Assembly (NCBI GenBank): GCA_937873495.1
Contig: CALMXZ010000012.1
Location: forward strand, 62,001-126,000
Length of the DNA stretch: 64,000 nt
Direction of reading: 5' to 3'
Source of the DNA: an uncultured Trueperaceae bacterium
GTDB lineage: Bacteria; Deinococcota; Deinococci; Deinococcales; Trueperaceae
The notes below the pieces were generated by a model that was not told where the DNA came from, made no database searches, and was given only the letters and a program-made list of their open reading frames with translations. Shown here in pieces: positions 8,192-16,427 of this stretch; position 1 is the stretch's first letter; each line of letters begins with the position of its first letter. The position numbers were made by a program, and so were the translations under genes.

Positions 8192-9420
8192 GCGGTCGGG
8201 GGCAGCACGGTGCGCAGCAGCTCGGCCGCGGCGCCGCGCCGCGGCATCGTCTCGGCCAGCCGGCCCCGCCTGCGCGCGAGGTCGGCCTCGTCGCCGAGGA
8301 GGGCGAGCGCGGCGTCGGCCACCCGTTCGGCGTCGATGTGGCCGCTCAGCTCGACCATGAGGTCCTCGCCACTCACGCGGTTGGGGAGCGAGACGGGGAC
8401 CTTGAGGCGCGTGACGAAGAGTCGCACGGCGTGCCGCTTGAGGTACTTACCGACGAGCGGCACGAGCCCGAGCCAGTGCCCGGCCCCCTCGAGCGGGATG
8501 AGCTCCGGCTTGTTCAGTGGCAGCAGGACGAGGGCCGGCGTGCCGGCGATGCCGAGCTCGAGCGTGTTGGTGCCCGGGATCGTGATCGCTAGGTCGGCGG
8601 CGCGCATGTGCCGGTAGCGCTCCTCCTCCGCTACGAGCTCGATGAGCGCGCCGCCGGGCGTCTCGATGACGTCGCCGCGCTCGCCCCGCGCGCGGGTGCC
8701 GGCGACGCCGCCTAAGGTCGCGGCGTGGCGTCCGGCGACGCCGTCCTCCAGGGTGCTTGGCTGGAGCAGGCGACTGACGGGCCATACGAAGCGCGCGCCG
8801 GGCAGCGCCGCGGCCAGCCTGTCGACGGTGGCGATGAGGAGGGGGATGACGTGGACGGCGAACGCGTCGCGGCTGCCGGCGAACAGGAGCACGTGGGGCC
8901 TGCCATGCTCGGGCACAGGCACGGAGTCGCCGACGGCGTCGGCCACGAGGTTACCGACCACGCGCACGCGCCCGGCCGGTGCGCCGCGGCGCACCGCCCG
9001 CTGCCGCACCGTGTCGTCCGGCACGAGGAGCGCCTCCAACCCCGGATGCCAGTTGGGTTCGAAGCTGTAGCGGAACGTGGGGTAGCCGAGGCGCTTGCCG
9101 AGCCCGGCGGCGTACGCCACCCCGCCGCCGAGGCCGACGACGGCGCCTGGCAAGGCCGGGTTCGTCGCGCGCAGCTCGTCCGGAACGCCGCCGCGGGCGG
9201 TGGAGCGCAGGTACTGGGCAGGGGTGGTGAGCGCGTCCGGGCCGAACGTGGCTGCGATGCTCGCCTCGTTGCCGCCGGCGAACTGGCACGGGACGAGGCA
9301 GATGGACACGCGGGCGTTCGGGGCCGCCCTCCTGGCCTCCTCGATGACCGGCCGCACCCAGGTATACAGCTCGCCTGGGCCGTTGCTCACGAGCACCAGC
9401 TGGAAGTCCTTGGCGGCCAT
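8188..9420 (-). CDS. lipid-A-disaccharide synthase family glycosyltransferase (LpxB-like)
   Basis: A 410-residue GT-B-fold protein related to LpxB, which joins UDP-diacylglucosamine and lipid X to give the lipid A disaccharide. The N-terminus reads SNGPGELYTWVRPV where E. coli LpxB has its AGEASGD motif. The C-terminal half has the LpxB-like stretch AITIPGTNTLELGIAGTPALVLLPLNKPE (quoted in part here: TIPGTNTLELGIAGTPALV). The ATG at 9420 shares one base with the lpxA stop (TGATG). It belongs to a divergent LpxB-related branch, so the reaction is inferred from family plus the lpxA/fabZ/lpxC/lpxD context. Confidence 0.8.
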   Translation of the reverse strand: MAAKDFQLVLVSNGPGELYTWVRPVIEEARRAAPNARVSICLVPCQFAGGNEASIAATFGPDALTTPAQYLRSTARGGVPDELRATNPALPGAVVGLGGGVAYAAGLGKRLGYPTFRYSFEPNWHPGLEALLVPDDTVRQRAVRRGAPAGRVRVVGNLVADAVGDSVPVPEHGRPHVLLFAGSRDAFAVHVIPLLIATVDRLAAALPGARFVWPVSRLLQPSTLEDGVAGRHAATLGGVAGTRARGERGDVIETPGGALIELVAEEERYRHMRAADLAITIPGTNTLELGIAGTPALVLLPLNKPELIPLEGAGHWLGLVPLVGKYLKRHAVRLFVTRLKVPVSLPNRVSGEDLMVELSGHIDAERVADAALALLGDEADLARRRGRLAETMPRRGAAAELLRTVLPPTA

Positions 9421-10172
9421 CAGCCGGCCGTGACGAAGCGCAGCACGCCGCGCCGGCTGGAGGCGACGAACTCGAGGAGCTCGCGAGCGTCGGCGTTCGT
9501 GACGGCGAGCTCGGCGAGCGCCGCGTGGTCGCGCCGGCGCAGGAAGCGCAAGGCCCGCTCCAGGTCGCGGTAACGCTCCCCCGTGAAGCCGTTGCGCTTG
9601 AGGCCGACCGCGTTGAGCCGGTAGTGGCGCGCCGGGTTGCCGCGCGCCATGCTGAAGGGCAGGACGTCCTGGTTGGTGCCGCTGCCGGCGCCGAACATGG
9701 CGTAGGCACCCACCCGCGCGAACTGGTGGACGAGCGCGCCGGAGCCGAGCACGGCGTGGTGGCCGACCTGCACGTGGCCGCCGAGCTGCACGGCGGTGGT
9801 GATGACGCACTGCTCGCCGACGGTCGCGTTGTGCGACACGTGCGCGTAGCTCATGACGAGCGTGCCGCGCCCGACGCGCGTCTCGCGCCCCTCGCCCGTG
9901 GCGCGGTGCACGGTGGCGAAGTCGCGCAAGGTGACGCCGTCCTCGAGCACGGCCAGGCTGGGCTCGCCGTGGAAGCCGGTGTCCATCGGCTCGGCGCCGA
10001 CCACGGCGTAAGGCCCGAGCGTGCAGCCGCTCCCGACGCGACTGCCGGCGAGCAGCACGGTGCCGGGCAGCAGCCGCGAGCCATCGCCGACCTCGACGTC
10101 CGCCTCGATCGTCACGAAGGGGCCGATCTGCACGCCCCGCCCGAGCCGCGCCGCGGGGTCGACGGCGGTCAT
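9420..10172 (-). CDS. lpxA: UDP-N-acetylglucosamine acyltransferase
   Basis: LpxA transfers a 3-hydroxyacyl chain from acyl carrier protein to the UDP-sugar, the first lipid A step. The 250 residues show left-handed beta-helix hexapeptides from residue ~15 and the catalytic block SYAHVSHNATVG, whose second His aligns with E. coli His125, then LGGHVQVG and the VHQFARVGAYAMFGAGSG loop. The C-terminal GLKRNGFTGE matches GLKRRGF of E. coli. The ATG at 10172 shares one base with the fabZ stop; an in-frame TTG three bases upstream is less likely. By manual alignment the chain-length ruler position (Gly173 in E. coli) is Ala here. Confidence 0.93.
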   Translation of the reverse strand: MTAVDPAARLGRGVQIGPFVTIEADVEVGDGSRLLPGTVLLAGSRVGSGCTLGPYAVVGAEPMDTGFHGEPSLAVLEDGVTLRDFATVHRATGEGRETRVGRGTLVMSYAHVSHNATVGEQCVITTAVQLGGHVQVGHHAVLGSGALVHQFARVGAYAMFGAGSGTNQDVLPFSMARGNPARHYRLNAVGLKRNGFTGERYRDLERALRFLRRRDHAALAELAVTNADARELLEFVASSRRGVLRFVTAG

Positions 10173-10600
10173 CAACGCGCGTACATGAACGACAGGTTCG
10201 CTTCGGCCACCGCTTCGTCGCCGACCAGCGCCCGCGCCTCCACCTTGCAGAGGCCGCGCCTGAACAGGACGATGGTGCCCGTGAGGCGGAGCTGGTCGCC
10301 CGGCACGACCTTGCGCCTGAACTTGGCGCCGTCGACGCCCGTCAGGTAGCCGACGCCCGTGGAGCCCCCCTCGGCGTACCCCTCACGCACTGCCACCCCG
10401 ACGGCCGCGGCCTGCGCGAGCGCCTCGAGGATCAGCACGCCTGGCATGACGGGCTCCTGGGGGAAGTGCCCGACGAAGAACGGCTCGTTGTAGCTGACGT
10501 TCTTGAGGCACTCGAAGGTGTCGCCCTCCTGCTTGACGAAGGCGTCGACGAGGAGGAACGGGTAACGGTGCGGGAGGATGCCGCGGATGTCTACGGCCAT
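10172..10600 (-). CDS. fabZ: (3R)-hydroxyacyl-ACP dehydratase
   Basis: FabZ dehydrates 3-hydroxyacyl-ACP in fatty acid elongation and so competes with LpxA for the same acyl donor. The 142 residues cover the whole single hot-dog domain: LPHRYPFLLVDA (9-20), the catalytic His in FFVGHFPQEPVMPGVLILEALAQAA (His ~45; the Glu of the LEAL segment ~59), and FRRKVVPGDQL (~94-104). The ATG at 10600 begins MAVDIRGILPHRYP, the normal family start. It lies between the Gfo/Idh gene and lpxA, the common fabZ-lpxA pairing. Confidence 0.95.
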   Translation of the reverse strand: MAVDIRGILPHRYPFLLVDAFVKQEGDTFECLKNVSYNEPFFVGHFPQEPVMPGVLILEALAQAAAVGVAVREGYAEGGSTGVGYLTGVDGAKFRRKVVPGDQLRLTGTIVLFRRGLCKVEARALVGDEAVAEANLSFMYAR

Positions 10601-10605
10601 GTCCG

Positions 10606-11601
10606 TCAGTGTACAGGTACGCTCTTGCCTTCTCGCATCGCAGCGAGGATACGGGTGGCGAGTTCCAGTGAGCGCATGTCGTCGGCGAGGGTGCCGATGG
10701 GGTCGGTGGTGCCCCTGATGCGCGCGAGGAAGTGTTCCAGCTCCTTGCGCAGCGGGTTCTCGTCGTGCACCAGGTGCCGGTCGAGCTTCACGTGCCCGGA
10801 GTGGGCGGCGCTGCCGGGCGTGCGGAAGAACTGCACCTCGCTGTACGGCTCCTTGGCGAAGTCGACGCGCACCGTCTTGTCGCGCTCGGCGATGAGCATC
10901 GTGCGCTCGGGGTCGGGCGACACCCGGCTGGCCAGGAAGCGGGCCAGGCAGCCGTCCTCGAACTTGATCTGGGCGACGGCCACGTCCTCGAGGGGTGAGC
11001 CGTTCAGCGGCAGCCCGGAGGCCACCACTTCGACGACGCGGTTGCCGTTGCCCATCAGGCCGAACACGATGTCGATGTCGTGGATCATGAGGTCCAGCAC
11101 GACGCCGACGTCCTTCACGCGTTGCGAAGGGGAGAGGCGGCGCGCCTCGATGAGGTAGGGCTGCCTGACCTCGCGCGCCAGCATCTGCACCGCGCTGTAG
11201 AAGCGGGTGATGTGCCCGACCTGGAGCACGAGCCCCTGCTCCTCGGACAGGCGGGCGAGGGCGTGCGCCTGGACCACGTCGGTGGCGACGGGCTTCTCGA
11301 CCAGGACGTGGACGCCGGCCTCGAGCAGGGTGCGCGTGGCGGAGTAGTGGAGGCTCGTCGGCACGGCCACGCTGGCGGCGTCGACGTCCTCGTTGGCGAG
11401 GAGTTCGCCGAGGCTGGCGTAGCCGGCGCAGCCGTAGGCCTGCTGGGCCTCGTGCCGCCTGCCATCGTCGACCTCGACGACGGCCACGATGCGGACCTTG
11501 GGCAGCGTCGCGTAGTTCGTGGCGTGGTAACGCCCCATGACGCCGGCGCCGACGACGGCGACGCGCAGCGGCGCGTCGGAGGGTAGGTCGGGCGTGCTCA
11601 C
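10606..11601 (-). CDS. Gfo/Idh/MocA family sugar dehydrogenase; GnnA candidate
   Basis: A 331-residue NAD(P)-dependent oxidoreductase. The N-terminal Rossmann domain has VVGAGVMGRYH, and the family signature EKPVA follows (~95-100). The C-terminal half is the alpha/beta substrate domain with DLMIHDIDIVFGLMG. The GTG start overlaps the lpxC stop by 4 nt, placing the gene inside the lipid A operon. In Acidithiobacillus and Leptospira a Gfo/Idh enzyme, GnnA, oxidises UDP-GlcNAc at C3 so that GnnB can make the 3-amino sugar for amide-linked lipid A. No GnnB-like aminotransferase is visible here, so the GnnA role is only a candidate. Confidence 0.85.
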   Translation of the reverse strand: MSTPDLPSDAPLRVAVVGAGVMGRYHATNYATLPKVRIVAVVEVDDGRRHEAQQAYGCAGYASLGELLANEDVDAASVAVPTSLHYSATRTLLEAGVHVLVEKPVATDVVQAHALARLSEEQGLVLQVGHITRFYSAVQMLAREVRQPYLIEARRLSPSQRVKDVGVVLDLMIHDIDIVFGLMGNGNRVVEVVASGLPLNGSPLEDVAVAQIKFEDGCLARFLASRVSPDPERTMLIAERDKTVRVDFAKEPYSEVQFFRTPGSAAHSGHVKLDRHLVHDENPLRKELEHFLARIRGTTDPIGTLADDMRSLELATRILAAMREGKSVPVH

Positions 11602-12368
11602 GAGCCGGCCGCCAGGGCGACGGCACGGGCGAGTTCGTGGTGGAGGGCGTGCGAGCCGCGCTCGATGGTGAGCCGCGCCCGCACGGGGCGACCGAGGAGC
11701 GCCAGGTCCCCGACGGCGTCGAGAGCCTTGTGGCGTACGGGTTCGTCTGGGTGGCGTAGAGGACGAGTCGGGCCGTCCATCGCGAAGACGATAACATGCG
11801 CCTCGCTCGCCCCAAGCGCCAGCCCGCGCGCCTTGAGCGCCTCCCAATCGCGTTCGAAACCGAACGTGCGCGCGCCGAGCAGCTCGCCGTAGGTCTCTGG
11901 TCCGCCTGCCCACGACTGCACGCCGATGGCCGGGTGGTCGAAGGCGACGGTGTAGGCGAGCGACTCCTCGCCGGGCGTAGCGCGGGCGCGGCCCCCGCGG
12001 AGCGCGACCTCGACCTCACGCTCGAGCACGAGCGCGCTCGGGGCGGGTGGCGGTGGTCCGAGCTCCTCCACGGCCGCCGCCCATGGCTCTGCCGAGCCGT
12101 CGAGGATGGGCAGCTCGTCGCAGCTCGCCTCGATGACGACGCCCGCGAAGTAACCCGCCACGCGCAGGGCCGCGAGCAGGTGCTCGACCATGTGAACGCT
12201 CGCGCCGTCCGCCGAGAGGCTGGTGGCGCGCTCGGCGCCGGATAGGTGGGCCAGGTCGGCGGGCACCTCGGTGCCGCCGCGCAGGAACCGGAGGGGGCCG
12301 CTCGCCCGGTGCAGCGTCACGCTGCTCGTGAGCCCGCAGTGGATGGCGCGCCCGGTCACCGTGGCCAC
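11598..12368 (-). CDS. lpxC: UDP-3-O-acyl-N-acetylglucosamine deacetylase
   Basis: LpxC is the zinc deacetylase that commits flux to lipid A. The 256 residues are shorter than the usual 270-310, but the zinc ligands are present: His in VEHLLAAL (E. coli His79), and His and Asp in VRHKALD (His238, Asp242). The general-acid His appears in RGSHALHH (His265 region). The N-terminal GRAIHCGLTSSVTL corresponds to the family GxGLHSGxxVxxxL. The start is GTG at 12368, 6 nt after lpxD. Missing length seems spread over loops rather than due to truncation. Confidence 0.92.
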   Translation of the reverse strand: MATVTGRAIHCGLTSSVTLHRASGPLRFLRGGTEVPADLAHLSGAERATSLSADGASVHMVEHLLAALRVAGYFAGVVIEASCDELPILDGSAEPWAAAVEELGPPPPAPSALVLEREVEVALRGGRARATPGEESLAYTVAFDHPAIGVQSWAGGPETYGELLGARTFGFERDWEALKARGLALGASEAHVIVFAMDGPTRPLRHPDEPVRHKALDAVGDLALLGRPVRARLTIERGSHALHHELARAVALAAGS

Positions 12369-12374
12369 GGTCGG

Positions 12375-13490
12375 TCAGGCGTCCTTGCCGGCGTCGCCGC
12401 TCGGCCGGCCACCGGCCCCGCCAAAGGCCTTGCCGGCGCGCGCCAGGTGCCACAGCTCCTCGAGCTTGCCGAGCAGGTAGAGCTCGCGCACGAACTCGCG
12501 GTGGGGGCGGGCGGGGAAGCCGGCCCACGTGGCGCCGGGCGGCACGTCCTTCGTGACGCCGCTGCGGCCGGCCACGCGCGCCCCGTCGCCGATGCTGACG
12601 TGATCGCTGACGGCCACGTACCCCCCGAGGATCACGCCGGAGCCGATGCTCGCGCTCCCCGCTATGCCGGTCATGCCGGCGATGAGAGTGTCCGACCCGA
12701 TCACGACGTTGTGCCCGATCTGGCAGTGGTTGTCGATCTTGGTGCGCGCGCCTACCACCGTGTCGAGGAGAGTGCCGCGATCGAGGCACGTGTTGGCGCC
12801 GATCTCGACGTCGTCACCCAGCACGACGCCTCCGAGGTGGTGCACCTTCACGGCGCCGCGTCGCGAGGCGGCGTATCCGAAGCCGTCCGCCCCGATGACG
12901 CTCCCGGCATGGACGACGACGCGCTGGCCGAGCACGGTGCCAGAGTACAAGGTCACGTTCGGGTAGAGCCGGCAGCCCGCGCCTAGCCTGACGCCTTCGC
13001 CCACCACGGCTCCGGCTTCGATCACGCAGCCCGCGCCGAGCTCGGCGCCCGCGCCTATCACGGCGCCCGCCGCGATCCGGACGCCCTCCCCGACGCTCGC
13101 GCTCTCGTGGACGCAGGCCAGCGGGTGGCTGCCGGCCGCGGGCAGGTGCTCGCGCGCGAAGCGCGCGCTCAGTACCGCGAGGGCGAGGCGCGCGTCCGGC
13201 GCCTCCACCAGGCCGACCCCGTGGTCGGCGGCCCAGCCCGTGCCGCTCGGCACGACGAGGAGCGCCGGCCTGCTCGCCGGCGGCCCCGCCGCGGCCGCCT
13301 CCTTGCTCATGACGCACGCGGCGTCGCCCAGCTCGGCGCCGGGGCGCCGCGTGGCGGAGGCGTCCACGAGGCGCGTGATGAGCGCGCCGGCGTTCCCGGT
13401 CCCGCGGCCCGCCGGGGCCTTTGTGGCGCCTGCGAGCGCGCCGAGCTCTTCGACCAGCTCGGCGTACGTGTGGCCCGTCCCCTCAACCAT
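12375..13490 (-). CDS. lpxD: UDP-3-O-(3-hydroxyacyl)glucosamine N-acyltransferase
   Basis: LpxD adds the second, N-linked 3-hydroxyacyl chain after LpxC. Residues ~1-115 form the uridine-binding domain, which is divergent. Hexapeptide repeats follow from ~125 to 310, including ADGFGYAASRRG and KIDNHCQIGHNVVIG; the His of GHNV aligns with the E. coli catalytic His239. A C-terminal helix (VRELYLLGKLEELWHLA) is the trimer-stabilising part. I chose the ATG at 13490, which overlaps the upstream gene by 8 nt. In-frame ATG at 13502 and GTG at 13517 are alternatives that would lengthen the overlap. Confidence 0.93.
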   Translation of the reverse strand: MVEGTGHTYAELVEELGALAGATKAPAGRGTGNAGALITRLVDASATRRPGAELGDAACVMSKEAAAAGPPASRPALLVVPSGTGWAADHGVGLVEAPDARLALAVLSARFAREHLPAAGSHPLACVHESASVGEGVRIAAGAVIGAGAELGAGCVIEAGAVVGEGVRLGAGCRLYPNVTLYSGTVLGQRVVVHAGSVIGADGFGYAASRRGAVKVHHLGGVVLGDDVEIGANTCLDRGTLLDTVVGARTKIDNHCQIGHNVVIGSDTLIAGMTGIAGSASIGSGVILGGYVAVSDHVSIGDGARVAGRSGVTKDVPPGATWAGFPARPHREFVRELYLLGKLEELWHLARAGKAFGGAGGRPSGDAGKDA

Positions 13491-15255
13491 CCGCGCCGCC
13501 ATCCGCGCCGGAGCCACCGGGCTCCGGCGCGCCGTCCGGCTGCGGCTGCGTCACGGTGATGGTGAGGTCCTCGTTGCCTTCTATCACGAAGGCGAACGGC
13601 GTGCGGAAGAGCCGCCTCACCTCGCCGGTCTCCGTTATCGCCTCGACTACCAGCTCGCTCGCCTGCACCTGCTGCCTGAGGGCGTCGAGGAGCTCGGCGA
13701 ACGACCGCGGCTTGTCGACCTCCTGCTCGTCGACGTCGGCGTCGCCCGTGTCGCGCGGGACGTCGCCGCCCCTGATCAGGACGGTGAGCTCGCCCTCGAC
13801 GTCGTCCGGGACGGGCACGCTGATGGTGCGCACGATGGCGTTCTGCCGGTACGGTTGCAGCCGCAGGTGGATGAGCACGTTCTCTCCGGCCACCACCCGG
13901 TCCTCCTCGGCGACGGCCTCCTCGAGGCTGGCGCTGCGCTGCCTGTCCTCGAGGCGGACCGCGAGGGATACGTGGTCGACGCCGCTCTCGCGGAACTCGT
14001 TGTCGGCCAGGATCGCGAGCGGGGTCATAGCCAAGACGGCGGCGCGGTACGCGACATCGTCGGGGGCGTTCGTTTGCTCGATGACGTTGACGCGCTCGCC
14101 GCTGCTCAAGCCGATCTCCCACGCTATCTCCGCGTAGCCCGCCGTCGTGGCGGCGAGGTGCCGGTCGAGGAGCGACAGGACGCCGGTGCCGACCAGGGTG
14201 GGGTAGAGCCGGTCGTCGGCCGGGACGGAGAACGAGTACGAGGCGGTCGGACCGACCCCGACGACGCTGAGGTCGACCTGCAGGCTGCGCGGGACGACCC
14301 CGATACGCCCGGAGACGGCCCCGGGCCGGTCCTGGTCGATGGCGCCGAGCACCCGCGTGCCGACGTTCGCCAGCTTGAACGGGACGTCGGAGGACGGCAC
14401 GATGGCAGTCACGTAAGCCGGCGTGATGGGCATGGAGACGGGGCCGATCCCAAGGAACGGGTGGCCGAACGCGATGACCTCGTTGCCTTCCACCGCCGTG
14501 ATCGTGCCGACAGCCTGCATGGCGATGTCGCCCCAGACCAGGGAGACGGCGAGCGGGGCACCCGGCTCGAGCGCGTACTCCTCGTACCCGCCCGGCGCCC
14601 CGCCGGAGCTGCCACCGGGAACGGGGAAGGCGGCGACGTCCGCCGACCTGAACAGGGGGGCGAGGAGGGTCGCGGCGCGCGCGCTCACGCCCGTCATCAG
14701 CACCGGCGTGGCGGCGCTCGTCGCGACGCCGACGCCGGGCACTTCGACGAAGGGGGGGAGGGTCCCGCCGCTCGCGCGGCGCATGACGGAGATCGGCGTG
14801 ACGAGCGCGAGGTCGTGGTCGGCGCGGGGGAACACGTAACCGATGGCGCCCAGGAGGGCGTCGCCGCTCTCCGTGGCGATGTAAACGGGGCTGCCGCTCA
14901 TGCCTGCCGCGACGCCGCCCGCCGCCTCGATGACCGGACCGCCGGCCCGCACGAGCACGAGCGGGAAGCCCGCGCCGGCGTCCCACTGGACGGCGAGGAC
15001 CTCGACAGTGAAGCGCTCGAGCCGGTTGCCCGCCCCGGCCGTGACCCCATGGCCCCTGTCGCCGACGACCACGGCCTCGACGGGCAGGTCGACGGCGGCG
15101 GAGCGCGTGGGCTGGGCGAACGCCACCGCGCAGGCGAGGAGGACGGCGCAGCACGCCGGCAGGCGCGGGAAGCCGCTAGCGCGTCGGTCGCGCGCGCCGC
15201 GCCGCTCGGCGCCTGCACTGTCGGCATGAAGCTTGGCGCTCGCGTGCGCCGCCAC
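13483..15255 (-). CDS. secreted SpoIVB-type (S55) serine peptidase domain protein
   Basis: A 590-residue exported protein. After a long basic n-region a hydrophobic segment (~31-48) ends near AFAQ, a likely signal peptidase site. Residues ~55-160 match the S55/SpoIVB peptidase fold: DRGHGVT with a candidate catalytic His (~69) and GMSGSPVY (~119-125) with the nucleophile Ser. The remaining ~430 residues are beta-rich and unassigned, ending in a proline/glycine tail. SpoIVB signals across the envelope in sporulation, but this organism shows no sporulation genes here. It starts 2 nt after mreB and overlaps lpxD, so an envelope role is likely. The GTG at 15255 is the only plausible start. Confidence 0.75.
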   Translation of the reverse strand: MAAHASAKLHADSAGAERRGARDRRASGFPRLPACCAVLLACAVAFAQPTRSAAVDLPVEAVVVGDRGHGVTAGAGNRLERFTVEVLAVQWDAGAGFPLVLVRAGGPVIEAAGGVAAGMSGSPVYIATESGDALLGAIGYVFPRADHDLALVTPISVMRRASGGTLPPFVEVPGVGVATSAATPVLMTGVSARAATLLAPLFRSADVAAFPVPGGSSGGAPGGYEEYALEPGAPLAVSLVWGDIAMQAVGTITAVEGNEVIAFGHPFLGIGPVSMPITPAYVTAIVPSSDVPFKLANVGTRVLGAIDQDRPGAVSGRIGVVPRSLQVDLSVVGVGPTASYSFSVPADDRLYPTLVGTGVLSLLDRHLAATTAGYAEIAWEIGLSSGERVNVIEQTNAPDDVAYRAAVLAMTPLAILADNEFRESGVDHVSLAVRLEDRQRSASLEEAVAEEDRVVAGENVLIHLRLQPYRQNAIVRTISVPVPDDVEGELTVLIRGGDVPRDTGDADVDEQEVDKPRSFAELLDALRQQVQASELVVEAITETGEVRRLFRTPFAFVIEGNEDLTITVTQPQPDGAPEPGGSGADGGADG

Positions 15256-15257
15256 GT

Positions 15258-16295
15258 TCAGCGCCTCAGGAAGTTGTCTGAGATGAGCGCGTCCTGCAGC
15301 ACGTGGATCATGTCGAGCGCCTGGCCGGTGCCGAGCGCCACCGACTCCGTGGCGTTCTCCGCCACCATGACCGGGATGCCGGTCGTCTGGCGCAGCAGCT
15401 CGTCGAAGTTGCGCAGGAGCGCCCCACCGCCCGTCATGATGATGCCGCGGTCGATCACGTCGCTCACGAGCTCAGGCGGCGCCTGCTCGAGAACGCGCCG
15501 CACGCCGTCCGCGATCTTGGCGATCGGCTCCTTCAGCGCCTCGACGACGTCCTTGGTGGTAACGCTGATGCTCTTGGGCAGGCCGTTGATGAGGTCGCGT
15601 CCGCGCACCTCGAGGCTCCGGTCGTCGCCCGGGCCTCGCAGCATGGCCGCCCCGACCTCCATCTTCACGGCCTCGGCCGTGCGATCGCCGATGAGCAGGT
15701 TCTCCTTGTGGCGGATGTGCCTGATGATCGACTCGTCGAACTCGTTGCCCGCGATGCGCAGGCTCTCCGAGACGACGATGCCGCCGAGGGAGATGATGGC
15801 GATGTCCGTCGTGCCGCCCCCGACGTCGACGATCATCGAGCCGGTCGGCTCGGCGATGTTGACGCCGGCGCCGATGGCGGCGGCCAGCGGCTCCTCGATC
15901 AGGAACGCCTTGCGGGCGCCGACTTCGCGCGTGGCCTGCAGCACGGCGCGGCGCTCGACCTCCGTGACGCCGGAGGGCACGCACACCATGATCTGCGGCT
16001 TGAAGAGCCGGCTCGGGCCCGTGAGGACCTTGCGCACGAACGCCTGGAGCATCTTCTCGGTCAGGTCGTAGTCGGCGATGACGCCGTCGCGCATCGGGCG
16101 GACCGCCACGATGTTGCCGGGCGTCCTGCCGAGCATCCGGTAGGCTTCCTCCCCGACGGCCTTCACTTCACCGGTGTCGCGGACCATCGCGATGACGGAC
16201 GGTTCGCGCAACATGATGCCTTGGCCCTTCACATAGATGAGGACGGTCGCCGTGCCGAGGTCGACCCCCATCTCTTTTCCGAGTCTGAAGAACAT
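15258..16295 (-). CDS. mreB: rod shape-determining actin homologue MreB
   Basis: MreB is the bacterial actin that guides lateral cell-wall synthesis. The 345 residues include the amphipathic N-terminal MFFRLGKEMGVDLGTA, the phosphate-1 motif DLGTATVLIY, phosphate-2 IVDVGGGTTDIAII (~157-170) and the adenosine motif MTGGGALLRN. The ATG at 16295 is preceded by GGAGCGGAAGTGAGT, a usable Shine-Dalgarno, which rejects an upstream in-frame start at 16349. It heads the long lipid A cluster, linking shape and outer-membrane synthesis. MreC/MreD are not next to it. Confidence 0.96.
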   Translation of the reverse strand: MFFRLGKEMGVDLGTATVLIYVKGQGIMLREPSVIAMVRDTGEVKAVGEEAYRMLGRTPGNIVAVRPMRDGVIADYDLTEKMLQAFVRKVLTGPSRLFKPQIMVCVPSGVTEVERRAVLQATREVGARKAFLIEEPLAAAIGAGVNIAEPTGSMIVDVGGGTTDIAIISLGGIVVSESLRIAGNEFDESIIRHIRHKENLLIGDRTAEAVKMEVGAAMLRGPGDDRSLEVRGRDLINGLPKSISVTTKDVVEALKEPIAKIADGVRRVLEQAPPELVSDVIDRGIIMTGGGALLRNFDELLRQTTGIPVMVAENATESVALGTGQALDMIHVLQDALISDNFLRR

Positions 16296-16418
16296 ACTCA
16301 CTTCCGCTCCACGGCGCTTCCGACTACCACGACGGCCAACGGGCCTCACCGCCTCTGGGGCAAGAAGGCCCTTCGCTGCGGTGCGGTCCGCGAGGACGCC
16401 GTAGTCTCGCGGTGAGGC

Positions 16419-16424
16419 AGTATA
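16419..16424 (-). promoter_or_regulatory. -10 box TATACT upstream of mreB
   Basis: TATACT on the minus strand lies about 125 nt before the mreB ATG in the 132-nt gap after tsaB. No good -35 is seen. It would give mreB and the lpx genes behind it a leader of about 115 nt. I see no terminator or known riboswitch in that leader. Confidence 0.4.
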
Positions 16425-16427
16425 ACG

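Noticed and set aside
13240-16071. 943-codon open frame on the plus strand opposite lpxD, the S55 gene and mreB
   Set aside because: It is antisense to three genes with clear family motifs, and its translation is Arg/Asp/Gly-rich without any domain, typical of high-GC shadow frames.
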